Assembly (NCBI GenBank): GCA_020638955.1
Contig: JACKHO010000007.1
Span: forward strand, 124,001 to 188,000
Direction: 5' to 3'
From: Planctomycetaceae bacterium
Lineage (GTDB): Bacteria > Planctomycetota > Planctomycetia > Planctomycetales > Planctomycetaceae
Length of the DNA stretch: 64,000 bases
Shown: positions 26,756 to 35,186 of the stretch, piece after piece
How the letters are laid out: each line of letters begins with the position of its first letter
How positions within the stretch are numbered: the first letter of the stretch is position 1
The notes under the pieces: generated by a model
Seen by the model: the letters and a program-made list of their open reading frames with translations, nothing else
What the model was told of the DNA's origin: nothing
The model's database searches: none
Translations under genes and position numbers: made by a program

Positions 26756-29041
26756 ATGCGTTTCTTTGTTGAACCAGTCTGGAACCTGCCGCTTGTCCTG
26801 GTGACTTCGTTCGTACTCCTTGGGCTGGTCATTTGGACCTATCCTGCTCGTTTGAAATCGTTGCCACCGCTCTGGCGACGGGTGCTGTTCGCACTGCGAA
26901 TTGCCACGGCCCTGGTTCTCATCTTCGCGATGTTGCGCCCCGCGGTGGACATTGTCGAAAAGGATGATCGGGCCTCGCAAATCCTCATTGTTTCCGACAC
27001 CAGTCGCAGTATGGGCACGGCGGACATGCCCGGCGGTCTAACGCGCCGGGAGGCTATTCTCAAAACACTGACCGACTGTAATGCGGAACTGGAAGAACTG
27101 CAGGAGGAAGTAGAAATCGTCTACTTCGATTTCGCCGAGCAACTGCAAGCGGTGACCACTCCCGAAGCGAAGACCGATGGACAGTTCACCGCGATTGGAA
27201 AACTGCTGCAGACGTTGCGGGAAGAAGAGTCGGGGCAAAGGACCGTAGGCATTTTCTTCATGAGCGATGGTGCTCAACGGGCCGGTGGCGAGAATGCGAT
27301 TGATCCCCGCAGCGAAGCCCGCCGATTCAGCGAACAAACCGGCATTCCCATCCATACGGTGACGTACGGCACGAACGAATTGACGGCCTCGGGACTCGAT
27401 TTGGCGATTGAAGATTTGTCGCTGGATCAACCTGTCACGTTTGAACGCAAGACCGTTCCTGTCCGCATGAAGGTACGACTGCTCGGCGCAGCCGGTCAAA
27501 AGGTGCGGGTCAGACTGTTGCTGGAAGATCGAACCGGACGCAGTCTTGGTGAACCAGGGGAATTGAAGCCCATTCCACTCTCCAAAGAAGCAACACCTTT
27601 CAGGGACATCGAAACACGTGAAAGTTCCGATCTCATTCCCGTCGAACTTTCGTTCGTGGCGGAACAGGCGGGGGAATTCAAAATTGCGGCAGAGGTGATC
27701 CCACTTGAGAAGGAAGTGAAGACCTCGAACAATCAACTGGAAACACTCATTACGGTCCGCAAGGGGGGACTGCGGGTGGCTTACTTCGACATCTACCGTC
27801 CGGAGCAGCGGTTTCTGCGGCGACTCAACGACACAGCCAAAATCCAGCTCGATTTCCAACTCGTCCTCGCCGGTCAGTTCGCCTCACGCACGCAAATCGA
27901 TCCTAAGCTCTTCGAACGGGGAGCATACGACGCCTATATCATCGGTGATGTTCCGGCGGAGGTGTTTCAGGGGGAAGGGCGTTCGCTGCTGGTAGAGCTG
28001 GAAAAACGAGTCAACGAAGGGGCCGGACTGGCCATGATTGGGGGCCTGCACAACTACGGTGCGGGCGGCTATGCCAACGGTCCTCTGGGGACATTGTTGC
28101 CCGTCAAAATGAACGCCAGTGAGAAAATCACGGCGACGTCGCCCGCTGCTCCCGGGCAACATTACTCGCAAAAACTTCAAATGCTCCCCACTCGTGATGG
28201 TGAAAGCCATTACCTGATGCGGCTGTCCGCAACATCGAATGACAAGCTGTGGCGGGCATTACCCAAAGTCGGGGGGGCGAATCGCCTCGTTCCCAAATCA
28301 GGTGCAGTCGACGTCCTGGCGGAGTCGGATGACGGCGTGCCCCTCATGTTCGCGACCGACACCGGCAAAGGCCGCGTGTTGGCGATGGCAGTCGATGAAA
28401 CGTGGAAATGGCATCTTCACGGATACGGGGCAGAGCATCAGCGGTTCTGGCAGCAGGTCGTTTTGTGGCTCGCTCGAAAGGAATTCGACAACGAAGGACT
28501 GGTCTGGGCCCGTGTTGAACCTCGCAATTTCCCGCCGTTGTCGGAGGTCCCCATTGAATTTGGAGCCCGTGGCAACGACGGCACCCCCATTCCCAATGCG
28601 GACTACAAAGTGGAGGTCATTAATCCCGCGGGACAAGCCCTCCCGCTGACGCCCCAGCGAGTCGAAGGTCATGGCCTGTCAGACTTTGCGGAAACACTCC
28701 AACCGGGGGATTACTGGGCCCGTGTCTCCGCCAGCCAAAATGGAAGCTCAATTGGGCCCTCGGCCATGGCCAGATTCATTATCAATTCCCGTGATATTGA
28801 AATGGAGAACCCCACGGCCGATGCCGACTTCATGGACGAACTGGCCGCCATGACCGGTGGAAGCACGGTGGCTCCCGAGGACTTCCAGAACTTCCTCAAG
28901 GAGTTTATTGAACAGGGCATCAACACCGACCTCATCCGGCACCGCATTCAGAATCTGTGGGACAACTGGGTACTACTGGGCCTGTTTCTGGTACTCATGA
29001 CCCTGGAATGGACGCTCCGAAAGCTCAAAGGCCTGGTTTAG
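26756..29041 (+). CDS. Membrane protein with VWA domain and glutamine-amidotransferase-like region
   Basis: 761 residues. Two N-terminal membrane helices (about 8-28 and 40-62) precede a von Willebrand A domain with the MIDAS motif D-T-S-R-S in ILIVSDTSRSMG, and a second FFMSDGAQRAGG strand. The middle part is beta-rich (CARDB-like). Residues about 340-570 resemble the class I glutamine-amidotransferase-like fold of membrane proteins of this type (ARVAYFDIYRPEQRFLRRL-like start, GAYDAYIIGDVPAEVF, GLAMIGGLHNYGAGGY). A last helix (VLLGLFLVLMTLEWTL) anchors the C-terminus. Such proteins often accompany MoxR/BatA systems in planctomycetes, but none is seen here. Role unknown, family well supported. 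Confidence 0.8.
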   Translation: MRFFVEPVWNLPLVLVTSFVLLGLVIWTYPARLKSLPPLWRRVLFALRIATALVLIFAMLRPAVDIVEKDDRASQILIVSDTSRSMGTADMPGGLTRREAILKTLTDCNAELEELQEEVEIVYFDFAEQLQAVTTPEAKTDGQFTAIGKLLQTLREEESGQRTVGIFFMSDGAQRAGGENAIDPRSEARRFSEQTGIPIHTVTYGTNELTASGLDLAIEDLSLDQPVTFERKTVPVRMKVRLLGAAGQKVRVRLLLEDRTGRSLGEPGELKPIPLSKEATPFRDIETRESSDLIPVELSFVAEQAGEFKIAAEVIPLEKEVKTSNNQLETLITVRKGGLRVAYFDIYRPEQRFLRRLNDTAKIQLDFQLVLAGQFASRTQIDPKLFERGAYDAYIIGDVPAEVFQGEGRSLLVELEKRVNEGAGLAMIGGLHNYGAGGYANGPLGTLLPVKMNASEKITATSPAAPGQHYSQKLQMLPTRDGESHYLMRLSATSNDKLWRALPKVGGANRLVPKSGAVDVLAESDDGVPLMFATDTGKGRVLAMAVDETWKWHLHGYGAEHQRFWQQVVLWLARKEFDNEGLVWARVEPRNFPPLSEVPIEFGARGNDGTPIPNADYKVEVINPAGQALPLTPQRVEGHGLSDFAETLQPGDYWARVSASQNGSSIGPSAMARFIINSRDIEMENPTADADFMDELAAMTGGSTVAPEDFQNFLKEFIEQGINTDLIRHRIQNLWDNWVLLGLFLVLMTLEWTLRKLKGLV

Positions 29042-29349
29042 AAGCCGAATTCGCCCGGCTTTCTCGTGGGCCACTTTTGCCCGGTGACCAAAATTCATTG
29101 ACTTTCACTCGCCTTATTCGTAAATGAGCGATAAGCTTACGCGTTATCCATACAGTGGAATTCTGAACGAATGCCCGGCGGAATGGTGCCGATGGTTCAA
29201 ACTTGCTCTGAGTTTTGCTGTCAGTTGGACGATCGAAACGTCGAACAACTCGTCTGCTCATGTTGTGAATTGAGCGGCTGGCGCCGGAGTTCCTCGGGCC
29301 CGCAGGGAATTCGACAAACTGTTTTTATTTTGATGAAGGAGAACTAGGT
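29042..29349. promoter_or_regulatory. Leader region of infC with a possible promoter
   Basis: This 308-bp gap contains one candidate promoter: TTGACT (29098-29103), 17 nt, then TAAATG (29121-29126), giving a leader of about 210 nt before infC. The -10 match is weak. Long leaders are common in autoregulated initiation-factor operons. Confidence 0.35.
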
Positions 29350-29898
29350 ATCCGCCGACCCCGCCCCCAAACAGTGCCGCAAGATCGTGGCCCCCGCATG
29401 AACAGTGCGATTCGGGTTTCGCCCATTCGTGTTGTCGACGCGGAAGGAAACATGCTGGGTGAAATGCCCACCGCCGATGCAATCCGCATGGCTGAAGACG
29501 CCGACATGGACCTGGTGGAAGTCAGTCCAGACGCCAAGCCGCCGGTTTGTCGTATTATGGACTACAAGAAGATCCAGTACGAAAAGAAGAAAAAGTCCGC
29601 TGGCCCCAAGCAGCACAAAACACAGCTCAAACAAATTCGCATTCGAGCGAAAATTGGGCAACACGATATCGACGTAAAAGTCCAGAAAGCGCGGGAGTTT
29701 CTGGAACGGCGTGACAAGGTGAAGTTCAACGTCATGTTCCGTGGGCGGGAAAACGCCCACCATGACCGTGGTCGTGAATTGCTGGAACAAATCATCCAGC
29801 AGCTCGCTGATGTGTCCACCGTGGAACAGTCTCCACGCATGGAAAGTGGGCGCATGATGTCAGCCCTGCTGACTCCTGGCAAAACGGCCGCCAATTAG
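29350..29898 (+). CDS. infC: Translation initiation factor IF-3, apparent ATC start
   Basis: IF-3 binds the 30S subunit, keeps subunits apart and proofreads start-codon choice. Both domains are present: the N-terminal part with IRVSPIRVVDAEGNMLGEMPTADAI and KPPVCRIMDY, the linker KKKKSAGPKQHKTQLKQIRI, and the C-terminal part with FNVMFRGRE. I place the start at ATC 29350 because AAGGAG lies 8 nt before it, giving 182 residues. The in-frame ATG at 29398 has no ribosome-binding site and GTG 29374 also lacks one. Rare start codons (ATT, ATC, ATA) are a known device of infC, allowing IF-3 to repress its own translation. A strong terminator follows. Family certain; start well supported. Confidence 0.93.
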   Translation: MRRPRPQTVPQDRGPRMNSAIRVSPIRVVDAEGNMLGEMPTADAIRMAEDADMDLVEVSPDAKPPVCRIMDYKKIQYEKKKKSAGPKQHKTQLKQIRIRAKIGQHDIDVKVQKAREFLERRDKVKFNVMFRGRENAHHDRGRELLEQIIQQLADVSTVEQSPRMESGRMMSALLTPGKTAAN

Positions 29899-29920
29899 TT
29901 GCGAGACCGTCATGAATTTG

Positions 29921-29964
29921 CGAGGGCGGAATGGTTTCAAACCATTCCGCCCTCGTTTCGTTTT
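29921..29964 (+). terminator. Strong Rho-independent terminator of infC
   Basis: A 17-bp perfect inverted repeat beginning CGAGGGCGGAATGG pairs around a short loop (TTTCAAA when the middle pairs open) and is followed by TTTCGTTTT, 23 nt past the infC stop codon. Confidence 0.9.
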
Positions 29965-30163
29965 GCCCGAGGCAGACCGCACTCTCAGTGAGAACTTGGG
30001 CGGTTGAGTTTCGTTTTCGTCTTAGAATTCTCTAGACTGTTGGGCACCAGCCGCGTCACGGGCTTGTGTTGACGCTCCCTCTAACCTCATGCGGAACCCA
30101 TGTCACGGTTCCGCACCTATTGCGATTCCTCCCAAGAGTCCAGCCACACCTAAAAGGCTCGTT

Positions 30164-31273
30164 ATGCGAAATCTGTTTCTCTGTTCACTCGTTGCATTGG
30201 CAATGACATCCTCCGTCTCATACGCCCAACCGGGCGACGCCGCAGCCAAGCCTGTCGATTTCAAAACCCTATGCGCCCAACGCGATGCGGCATTGGCCAA
30301 AATTGATGAACTGCGCACGGCATTTCAAACAGCCACGCCAGACAAGCGGGTGACCATTGAAGAAGAGTTTGGCACAACAGTCACCGACCTGCGCGAACGC
30401 ATTTTTGTCGGTCTGGAAAACCTGCTACCAGAACAACTCGAAAAGAATCCCGAAGACGAACAGGTCCGTGAAACAGCGGCCATGATTATGCAAATTGCCT
30501 TCCAGGAAAACCGCTATCAGGACGTTCTGAAGGTCACCGAGAAAGTAATTGCACTCGATCCACAAGATGCAGTGGCTCTGAATCTCAACGGTGTCGCCCG
30601 CTTTGCTGAGCACGACTTTGCAGGTGCCGTGGCTCAAATCGAAAAAGCTGAAACAGCAAAACTCCTCATCCCGGAGCTAGGAGGGCGATACAAGAAAGAC
30701 GCCCAAGATTACGTGGAACTCTGGAAAACCGAAGCGGCCACCCGCGAACGAACCGATGCCATTGCAGATCCCAACCTGCAGCTTCCTCAAGTGCTTCTGA
30801 AGACGACTCAGGGAGACATCCTGATCGAACTGTTTGAAGACGAGGCCCCTAACACCGTCGCCAACTTCATTTCACTCGTCGAAAGCAAATACTACGACGG
30901 ATTGCGTTTCCACCGCGTAATTCCCGGCTTTATGGCTCAGGGTGGATGCCCCAATACTCGCGATGATGCACAAGGAGCCCCTGGAACCGGCGGCCCTGGC
31001 TACAACATCAAATGCGAAACTGGTGCCCCCAACGCACGTGTTCATTTCTCCGGTAGCCTTAGCATGGCTCACGCTGGCAAAGACACCGGAGGCTCACAGT
31101 TCTTCCTTACACACCTGCCAACATCGCACCTGAATGGCGTTCACACCGTCTTTGGCCGTGTTGTGAACGGTCTGGACGTCGCACGCAGCCTCGCCATGGG
31201 AGACCAAATCGTCTCGGCAACAGTTGTGCGGAAACGAAACCACGAATACCAGCCGGCGAAAATCAGCGAGTAG
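30164..31273 (+). CDS. Exported cyclophilin-type peptidyl-prolyl isomerase with TPR-like N-terminal part
   Basis: 369 residues with a signal peptide (MRNLFLCSLVALAMTSSVSYA) from the ATG at 30164 (AAAGG upstream). Residues 35-185 are helical and TPR-like (FQENRYQDVLKVTEKVIALDPQDAVALNLNG). Residues about 203-365 are a cyclophilin: TTQGDILIELFEDEAPNTVANF, YYDGLRFHRVIPGFMAQGG with the catalytic Arg, GSQFFLTH, and HTVFGRVVNG. It should speed cis-trans isomerisation at prolines in exported proteins. The TPR-like part could bind a client or partner. It stands alone, ended by a clear terminator. Confidence 0.92.
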   Translation: MRNLFLCSLVALAMTSSVSYAQPGDAAAKPVDFKTLCAQRDAALAKIDELRTAFQTATPDKRVTIEEEFGTTVTDLRERIFVGLENLLPEQLEKNPEDEQVRETAAMIMQIAFQENRYQDVLKVTEKVIALDPQDAVALNLNGVARFAEHDFAGAVAQIEKAETAKLLIPELGGRYKKDAQDYVELWKTEAATRERTDAIADPNLQLPQVLLKTTQGDILIELFEDEAPNTVANFISLVESKYYDGLRFHRVIPGFMAQGGCPNTRDDAQGAPGTGGPGYNIKCETGAPNARVHFSGSLSMAHAGKDTGGSQFFLTHLPTSHLNGVHTVFGRVVNGLDVARSLAMGDQIVSATVVRKRNHEYQPAKISE

Positions 31274-31305
31274 TACTTAGGCGGGCCGTGCAAACTTGAG
31301 CACGG

Positions 31306-31340
31306 AGAGGAAGCACACATTCTGTGCTTCCTCTTTTTTT
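31306..31340 (+). terminator. Rho-independent terminator of the cyclophilin gene
   Basis: A perfect 12-bp stem AGAGGAAGCACA / TGTGCTTCCTCT with a 5-nt loop is followed by six to seven T. It begins 33 nt past the stop codon. Confidence 0.93.
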
Positions 31341-31459
31341 GCGCCCATTCAACCCGCAGTGCCCCGCATTTGTGTTGTCGCAACTTCCCCGTGGCGCACT
31401 CGCTCTTGCGGCTTGTTGAGGTACTCGACGTCCGAGTAGTTGCCACAGCGAAACAGCAC

Positions 31460-31500
31460 AAAAACAAAAGCCACCCCGAACTCTTGTCCGAGGTGGCTTG
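31460..31500 (-). terminator. Rho-independent terminator of pnp
   Basis: Read on the minus strand, AAGCCACCTCGG pairs with CGGGGTGGCTT (one mismatch) around a short loop and is followed by TTGTTTTTG. It lies 29 nt beyond the pnp stop. Confidence 0.85.
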
Positions 31501-31528
31501 CGTTTTAGCAGATCAAACTTCTGAGCGA

Positions 31529-33679
31529 TTACTCTTCTTCGCCATCGAAGTCATCATCGTCGTCGTCGTTATCATCATCGCTGTCGCTTTTCTGCTCGGC
31601 GAGCAGGGCTTTGCGGGAGAGCTTCACGCGGTTTTGGTCATCGACGGCAATCACTTTGACTTCAATCATTTCACCGACGCTGACGACGTCGGAGACTGAT
31701 TTGACAAAGCCGTCCGAGAGTTCGCTGATGTGGAGCAAACCGTCCTTGCCAGGAGCGATTTCGATGAAGGCACCGAAGTCTTTAATGCTGGTGACCTTGC
31801 CGTTGTAGACACGACCGACTTTGATTTCGGCGGTAATCGCTTCAATGCGAGCGAGGCCATTCTGGCAGTCTTCGGCATTCCGGGCAGAAATGGTCACGGT
31901 GCCGTCATCGGTGATGTCGACCTGGGTGTTGGTTTCTTCCTGGATGGCACGGATGTGTTTGCCGCTGGGGCCAATGACCAGACCAATTTTCTCGGGATCG
32001 ATTTTGATCGAAACAATCCGAGGTGCCAGAGAGGAGAGTTCCGCACGTGGGCGACGGATGGCCGTAAGCATTCGCTTCAGCAGCTCGCGACGAGCGTCCT
32101 TGGCACGTTCGAGAGTTTTGCGAATGATTTCTTCGCTGATGCCATCGATTTTCAGGTCGAGCTGAATGCCGGTGATTCCCTTTTGAGAACCAGCAACTTT
32201 GAAGTCCATGTCGCCGAAGTGGTCTTCGTCGCCCATGATGTCGGTCAGCAGTGTATAGTCGCTCCCTTCCTTCACCAGACCAATCGAAATACCAGCAACG
32301 GGCTGACTAATTGGCACACCAGCTGCCATCAGTGACAGGGTGGCACTGCACACCGAAGCCATCGAGCTACTGCCGTTCGACTCGGTAATGTCGGAGATGA
32401 TTTTGATGGTGTATGGGAACGCTTCGACCTTTGGCAGGACCGGGGCGACCGAACGCTCGGCCAGCATGCCGTGACCAATTTCCCGACGTCCTGGTCCACG
32501 AATCGGGCGAACTTCGCCGACCGAGTAGGACGGGAAGTTGTAGTGCAGCATGAAGGACTTGCTGATTTCTTCCTGCAGGCCATCAACGCGTTGTTGATCG
32601 CGAACGCTACCGAGAACCAGCGAAGCCAGCGACTGAGTTTCACCACGTGTGAACAGAGCCGATCCGTGAATTCGTGGAATGACGTCCACTTCACAGTCGA
32701 TTTGACGCAAATCGGTGACACCGCGTCCGTCCAGACGGTGGCCATCGAGCGTCAGTTTGCGGCAAATTTCCTTGTCGACGGTGTAGAAGGCTTCTTTCAG
32801 CTGATCGAGTGTGCGACCATCTTCCAGAGCAGTGGCCCCTTCCGGGAAGACCTTGGCGATGTAGGCGTCGCGAACTTCTTTGGCAGCTGCGGAACGCTCC
32901 TGCTTCTTGGAGTTCTGGCGTGCTTCACGCAGTTGGCTGCCAACTTCGCTGCGAACCTGCTTCACGAATGGGTTTTCGGCAGGTGCTTCGTAAGCCAGCT
33001 TCTCGACGCCAACCTTTTCAGCCAGTTCTTCCTGCATCGCACAAATCTTGCGAATTGCTTCGTGGCCGAACATGAGGGCATCGACCATTTGCTCTTCTGG
33101 AATTTGAGCCCCGAAACCTTCAATCATGAGGATGGAATCATGACTTCCGGCGAGAACCAGGTCGAGAGTTGATTCGGCCATTTGCTGTACCGTTGGGAAC
33201 AGCACGAATTCACCGTTAACCAAACCAACGCGGGCACCAGCAATGGGGCCTTGGAACGGCAGGTTTGAAACGCTGAGGGCAGCGCTGGCACCGTTAATGG
33301 CCCACACGTCTGGGTCGTTTTCTTCATCGTACGACATGACGTTGATTTGAATTTGAACTTCGTCGGTGTAACCCTTGGGGAACAATGGACGAATGGGGCG
33401 GTCGGTCAGACGAGCGGTGAGAATTTCCCGATCGGTCGGGCGACCTTCACGCTTCAGAAACCCACCAGGGAACTTTCCGGCGGCTGCCATGCGCTCGCGG
33501 TAATCAACGGTGAGCGGGAAGAAATCAATCCCGGGACGACCGGGTCCACCTTGAGCGGCAATGAGGAGGCTGGTTTCGCCATACTGCAGGATAATGGCTC
33601 CGCTGGCCTGCTTGGCTATTTGGCCGGTGGTGAGGGAGAGTGTCCGGCCAGCAATTTTCTTTTCTACTGTTACTTTCAC
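31529..33679 (-). CDS. pnp: Polyribonucleotide nucleotidyltransferase (PNPase)
   Basis: 716 residues, the usual size. It degrades RNA 3'-to-5' using phosphate. Two RNase PH domains are evident: the first with GETSLLIAAQGG and GRPTDREILTARLTDRPIRPLFPKG, the second with DGRGVTDLRQIDCEVDVIPRIHGSALFTRGETQSLASLVLG. The helical linker, the KH domain (IGPSGKHIRAIQEETNTQVDI) and the S1 domain (GKVTSIKDFGAFIEIAPGKDGLLHIS) follow in order. The C-terminus is an acidic run of Asp and Glu (SDDDNDDDDD-type), possibly a docking tail. It lies 294 nt downstream of rpsO in the conserved rpsO-pnp order. Both have their own terminators. Confidence 0.97.
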   Translation of the reverse strand: MKVTVEKKIAGRTLSLTTGQIAKQASGAIILQYGETSLLIAAQGGPGRPGIDFFPLTVDYRERMAAAGKFPGGFLKREGRPTDREILTARLTDRPIRPLFPKGYTDEVQIQINVMSYDEENDPDVWAINGASAALSVSNLPFQGPIAGARVGLVNGEFVLFPTVQQMAESTLDLVLAGSHDSILMIEGFGAQIPEEQMVDALMFGHEAIRKICAMQEELAEKVGVEKLAYEAPAENPFVKQVRSEVGSQLREARQNSKKQERSAAAKEVRDAYIAKVFPEGATALEDGRTLDQLKEAFYTVDKEICRKLTLDGHRLDGRGVTDLRQIDCEVDVIPRIHGSALFTRGETQSLASLVLGSVRDQQRVDGLQEEISKSFMLHYNFPSYSVGEVRPIRGPGRREIGHGMLAERSVAPVLPKVEAFPYTIKIISDITESNGSSSMASVCSATLSLMAAGVPISQPVAGISIGLVKEGSDYTLLTDIMGDEDHFGDMDFKVAGSQKGITGIQLDLKIDGISEEIIRKTLERAKDARRELLKRMLTAIRRPRAELSSLAPRIVSIKIDPEKIGLVIGPSGKHIRAIQEETNTQVDITDDGTVTISARNAEDCQNGLARIEAITAEIKVGRVYNGKVTSIKDFGAFIEIAPGKDGLLHISELSDGFVKSVSDVVSVGEMIEVKVIAVDDQNRVKLSRKALLAEQKSDSDDDNDDDDDDFDGEEE

Positions 33680-33916
33680 GATTCTACGTTTCCTGTTTTT
33701 CTACGACTTGATTTTGACTGACAGCTGTCGGGGATGCGGCCTCAAGTAAACATGGCCAGAGAATTCGACAGCACTGAATTCATGAGCGAGTGCTCAATTG
33801 ATTGAGAAGCGGACATGACCCACTGCAGGTCAGTTGAATCCGCAGAGCTAACTCCCCGCAAACAAGGCAGGGTCGACATCACTGAAAGAGAGACACAAGT
33901 AGTGGCCTAATGCACG

Positions 33917-33946
33917 AAAACCCTGTTACAGAAATCTGCAACAGGG
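33917..33946 (-). terminator. Rho-independent terminator of rpsO
   Basis: On the minus strand, CCCTGTTGCAG pairs with CTGTAACAGGG around a 4-nt loop (ATTT) with one mismatch, followed by TTTT. It lies 28 nt past the rpsO stop codon and separates it from pnp. Confidence 0.85.
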
Positions 33947-33973
33947 TGTGTTCATACTGCCATCCTGGTTTGA

Positions 33974-34243
33974 CTACTTGCGGATTCCCAAGCGGGTAAT
34001 CAACTCGACATACCGGGAAGCGTCCTTGCTGCGGACATAGTCCAACAGGCGGCGACGTTGGCTGACCATGGCCAGCAAGCCACGACGACCTGCATGGTCC
34101 TTGTCATGACCGCGAAGGTGATCCGTCAACGTATTAATACGTTCGGTCAGTACAGCGATTTGCACATCTGGAGACCCAGTGTCTCCGTCTGCCCTTTGGA
34201 ACTCTTTAATCAGTTCAGACTTACGTTCTTTTGTGATTGACAT
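33974..34243 (-). CDS. rpsO: Small ribosomal subunit protein S15
   Basis: 89 residues, the exact standard length. S15 binds 16S rRNA early in 30S assembly at the helix 20/22 junction. Motifs include HFQRADGDTGSPDVQIAVLTERI-type (here EFQRADGDTGSPDVQIAVL), the LTDHLRGHDKDHAGRRGL loop and SQRRRLLDYV. It precedes pnp on the same strand, the arrangement found in most bacteria. S15 regulates its own mRNA in several bacteria; the 510-bp leader here was not found to hold a clear known fold. Confidence 0.97.
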   Translation of the reverse strand: MSITKERKSELIKEFQRADGDTGSPDVQIAVLTERINTLTDHLRGHDKDHAGRRGLLAMVSQRRRLLDYVRSKDASRYVELITRLGIRK

Positions 34244-34753
34244 TCTTCACTCCAACAACCCGGCCCCCCGACGGGCGATGCTTCACAAACGGGGGCACTC
34301 CGTCTATTTTCACGTACTCAGCGTAAGCCGCACACTATAGCGATTTCAATTCCCTCGGCAATCGACTGGGACCGGGAATCGTACAAGAGAAGGAAACCTT
34401 TTTCCTTTGTAGCCCCCCTCACACAACAATCACGAGGTGCTAGGTCGACTTTCGAGAACTGACGGGAACGCCCTGGCGACTGCCAGTTCATGCCTGGGCC
34501 TGGCCATCTGCCACATTGACAGATTTTACAACCCCGCGTCCCCGTTTTGAGCGAGGCTCCTCCAGGAAGCTTCTCTTCTCGTGACGCAAACTGCTTTGCA
34601 GAAGTGCCTTGCGAACTCCGACTCCGCCTTGGCACGGCATTTGTTACTGGGGATGTTCGCCGGACTTCGGGACAGATGCGCCCGGCCGGTTGGTGTTGGT
34701 AACGCATCTATTTTGTTGACAGCAAGCAACTTCCCGGTGAGGAGTGCACTTCG
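34244..34753. promoter_or_regulatory. Divergent rpsO/groES intergenic region with a sigma-54-like site
   Basis: This 510-bp region must hold promoters for both genes. TTGGCACG-N4-TTGTT at 34629-34645 matches the sigma-54 -24/-12 layout (GG and GT 12 nt apart, where GC is expected) about 100 nt upstream of groES. No CIRCE inverted repeat was seen. GGTGAGGAG before groES is its ribosome-binding site. Confidence 0.4.
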
Positions 34754-35071
34754 ATGGCAAAAAAGGCCAGCAAAAAAAGCGGTGGAACTCGTATCGTTCC
34801 ACTCGGCGACAAGGTTGTGATTAAACGTCAGGAAGCAGAAGCGACGACCGCAGGGGGAATTGTCCTGCCAGATTCGGCTCAGGACAAACCGCAGCGCGGT
34901 GAAGTCGTCTCGGTCGGTGATGGACATGTGAAACGCGATGGAACTCGCGTCGCCCTCACCGTCAAGGAAGGCGATCGCGTCATTTTCAGCTCCTACGCCG
35001 GTGATGAAATCAAAGTGGGCGACGAAGAGTATCTCCTCCTCCGCGAAGGCGACATTCTCGCAACCTACTAG
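34754..35071 (+). CDS. groES: Co-chaperonin GroES
   Basis: 105 residues. The lid protein of the GroEL chaperonin. The characteristic pattern is clear: IVPLGDKVVIKRQEAEATTAGGIVLPDSAQDKPQRGEV has the mobile loop (EATTAGGIVLP), then V-V-S-V-G-D-G, DRVIFSSYAGDEIKVGDEEYLLLREGDIL. The N-terminus has a short Lys/Ser extension (MAKKASKKSGGTR) before the usual start. It precedes groEL by 115 nt on the same strand, the classical order, and probably forms one operon. High certainty. Confidence 0.97.
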   Translation: MAKKASKKSGGTRIVPLGDKVVIKRQEAEATTAGGIVLPDSAQDKPQRGEVVSVGDGHVKRDGTRVALTVKEGDRVIFSSYAGDEIKVGDEEYLLLREGDILATY

Positions 35072-35186
35072 GACCTCGTTGCAGGACGCCGAATCGACGC
35101 GTCCTGTAATTCTCTTTTGAAATCAAACATGCCGGACAACGCCACTGGGCGAGAACCGGCGAAACACTCCAGAGGAGTATTGACTC

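Noticed and set aside
34714..34740. TTGACA upstream of groES as a -35 element
   Set aside because: No acceptable -10 hexamer lies 16-18 nt downstream; the site overlaps the ribosome-binding region.
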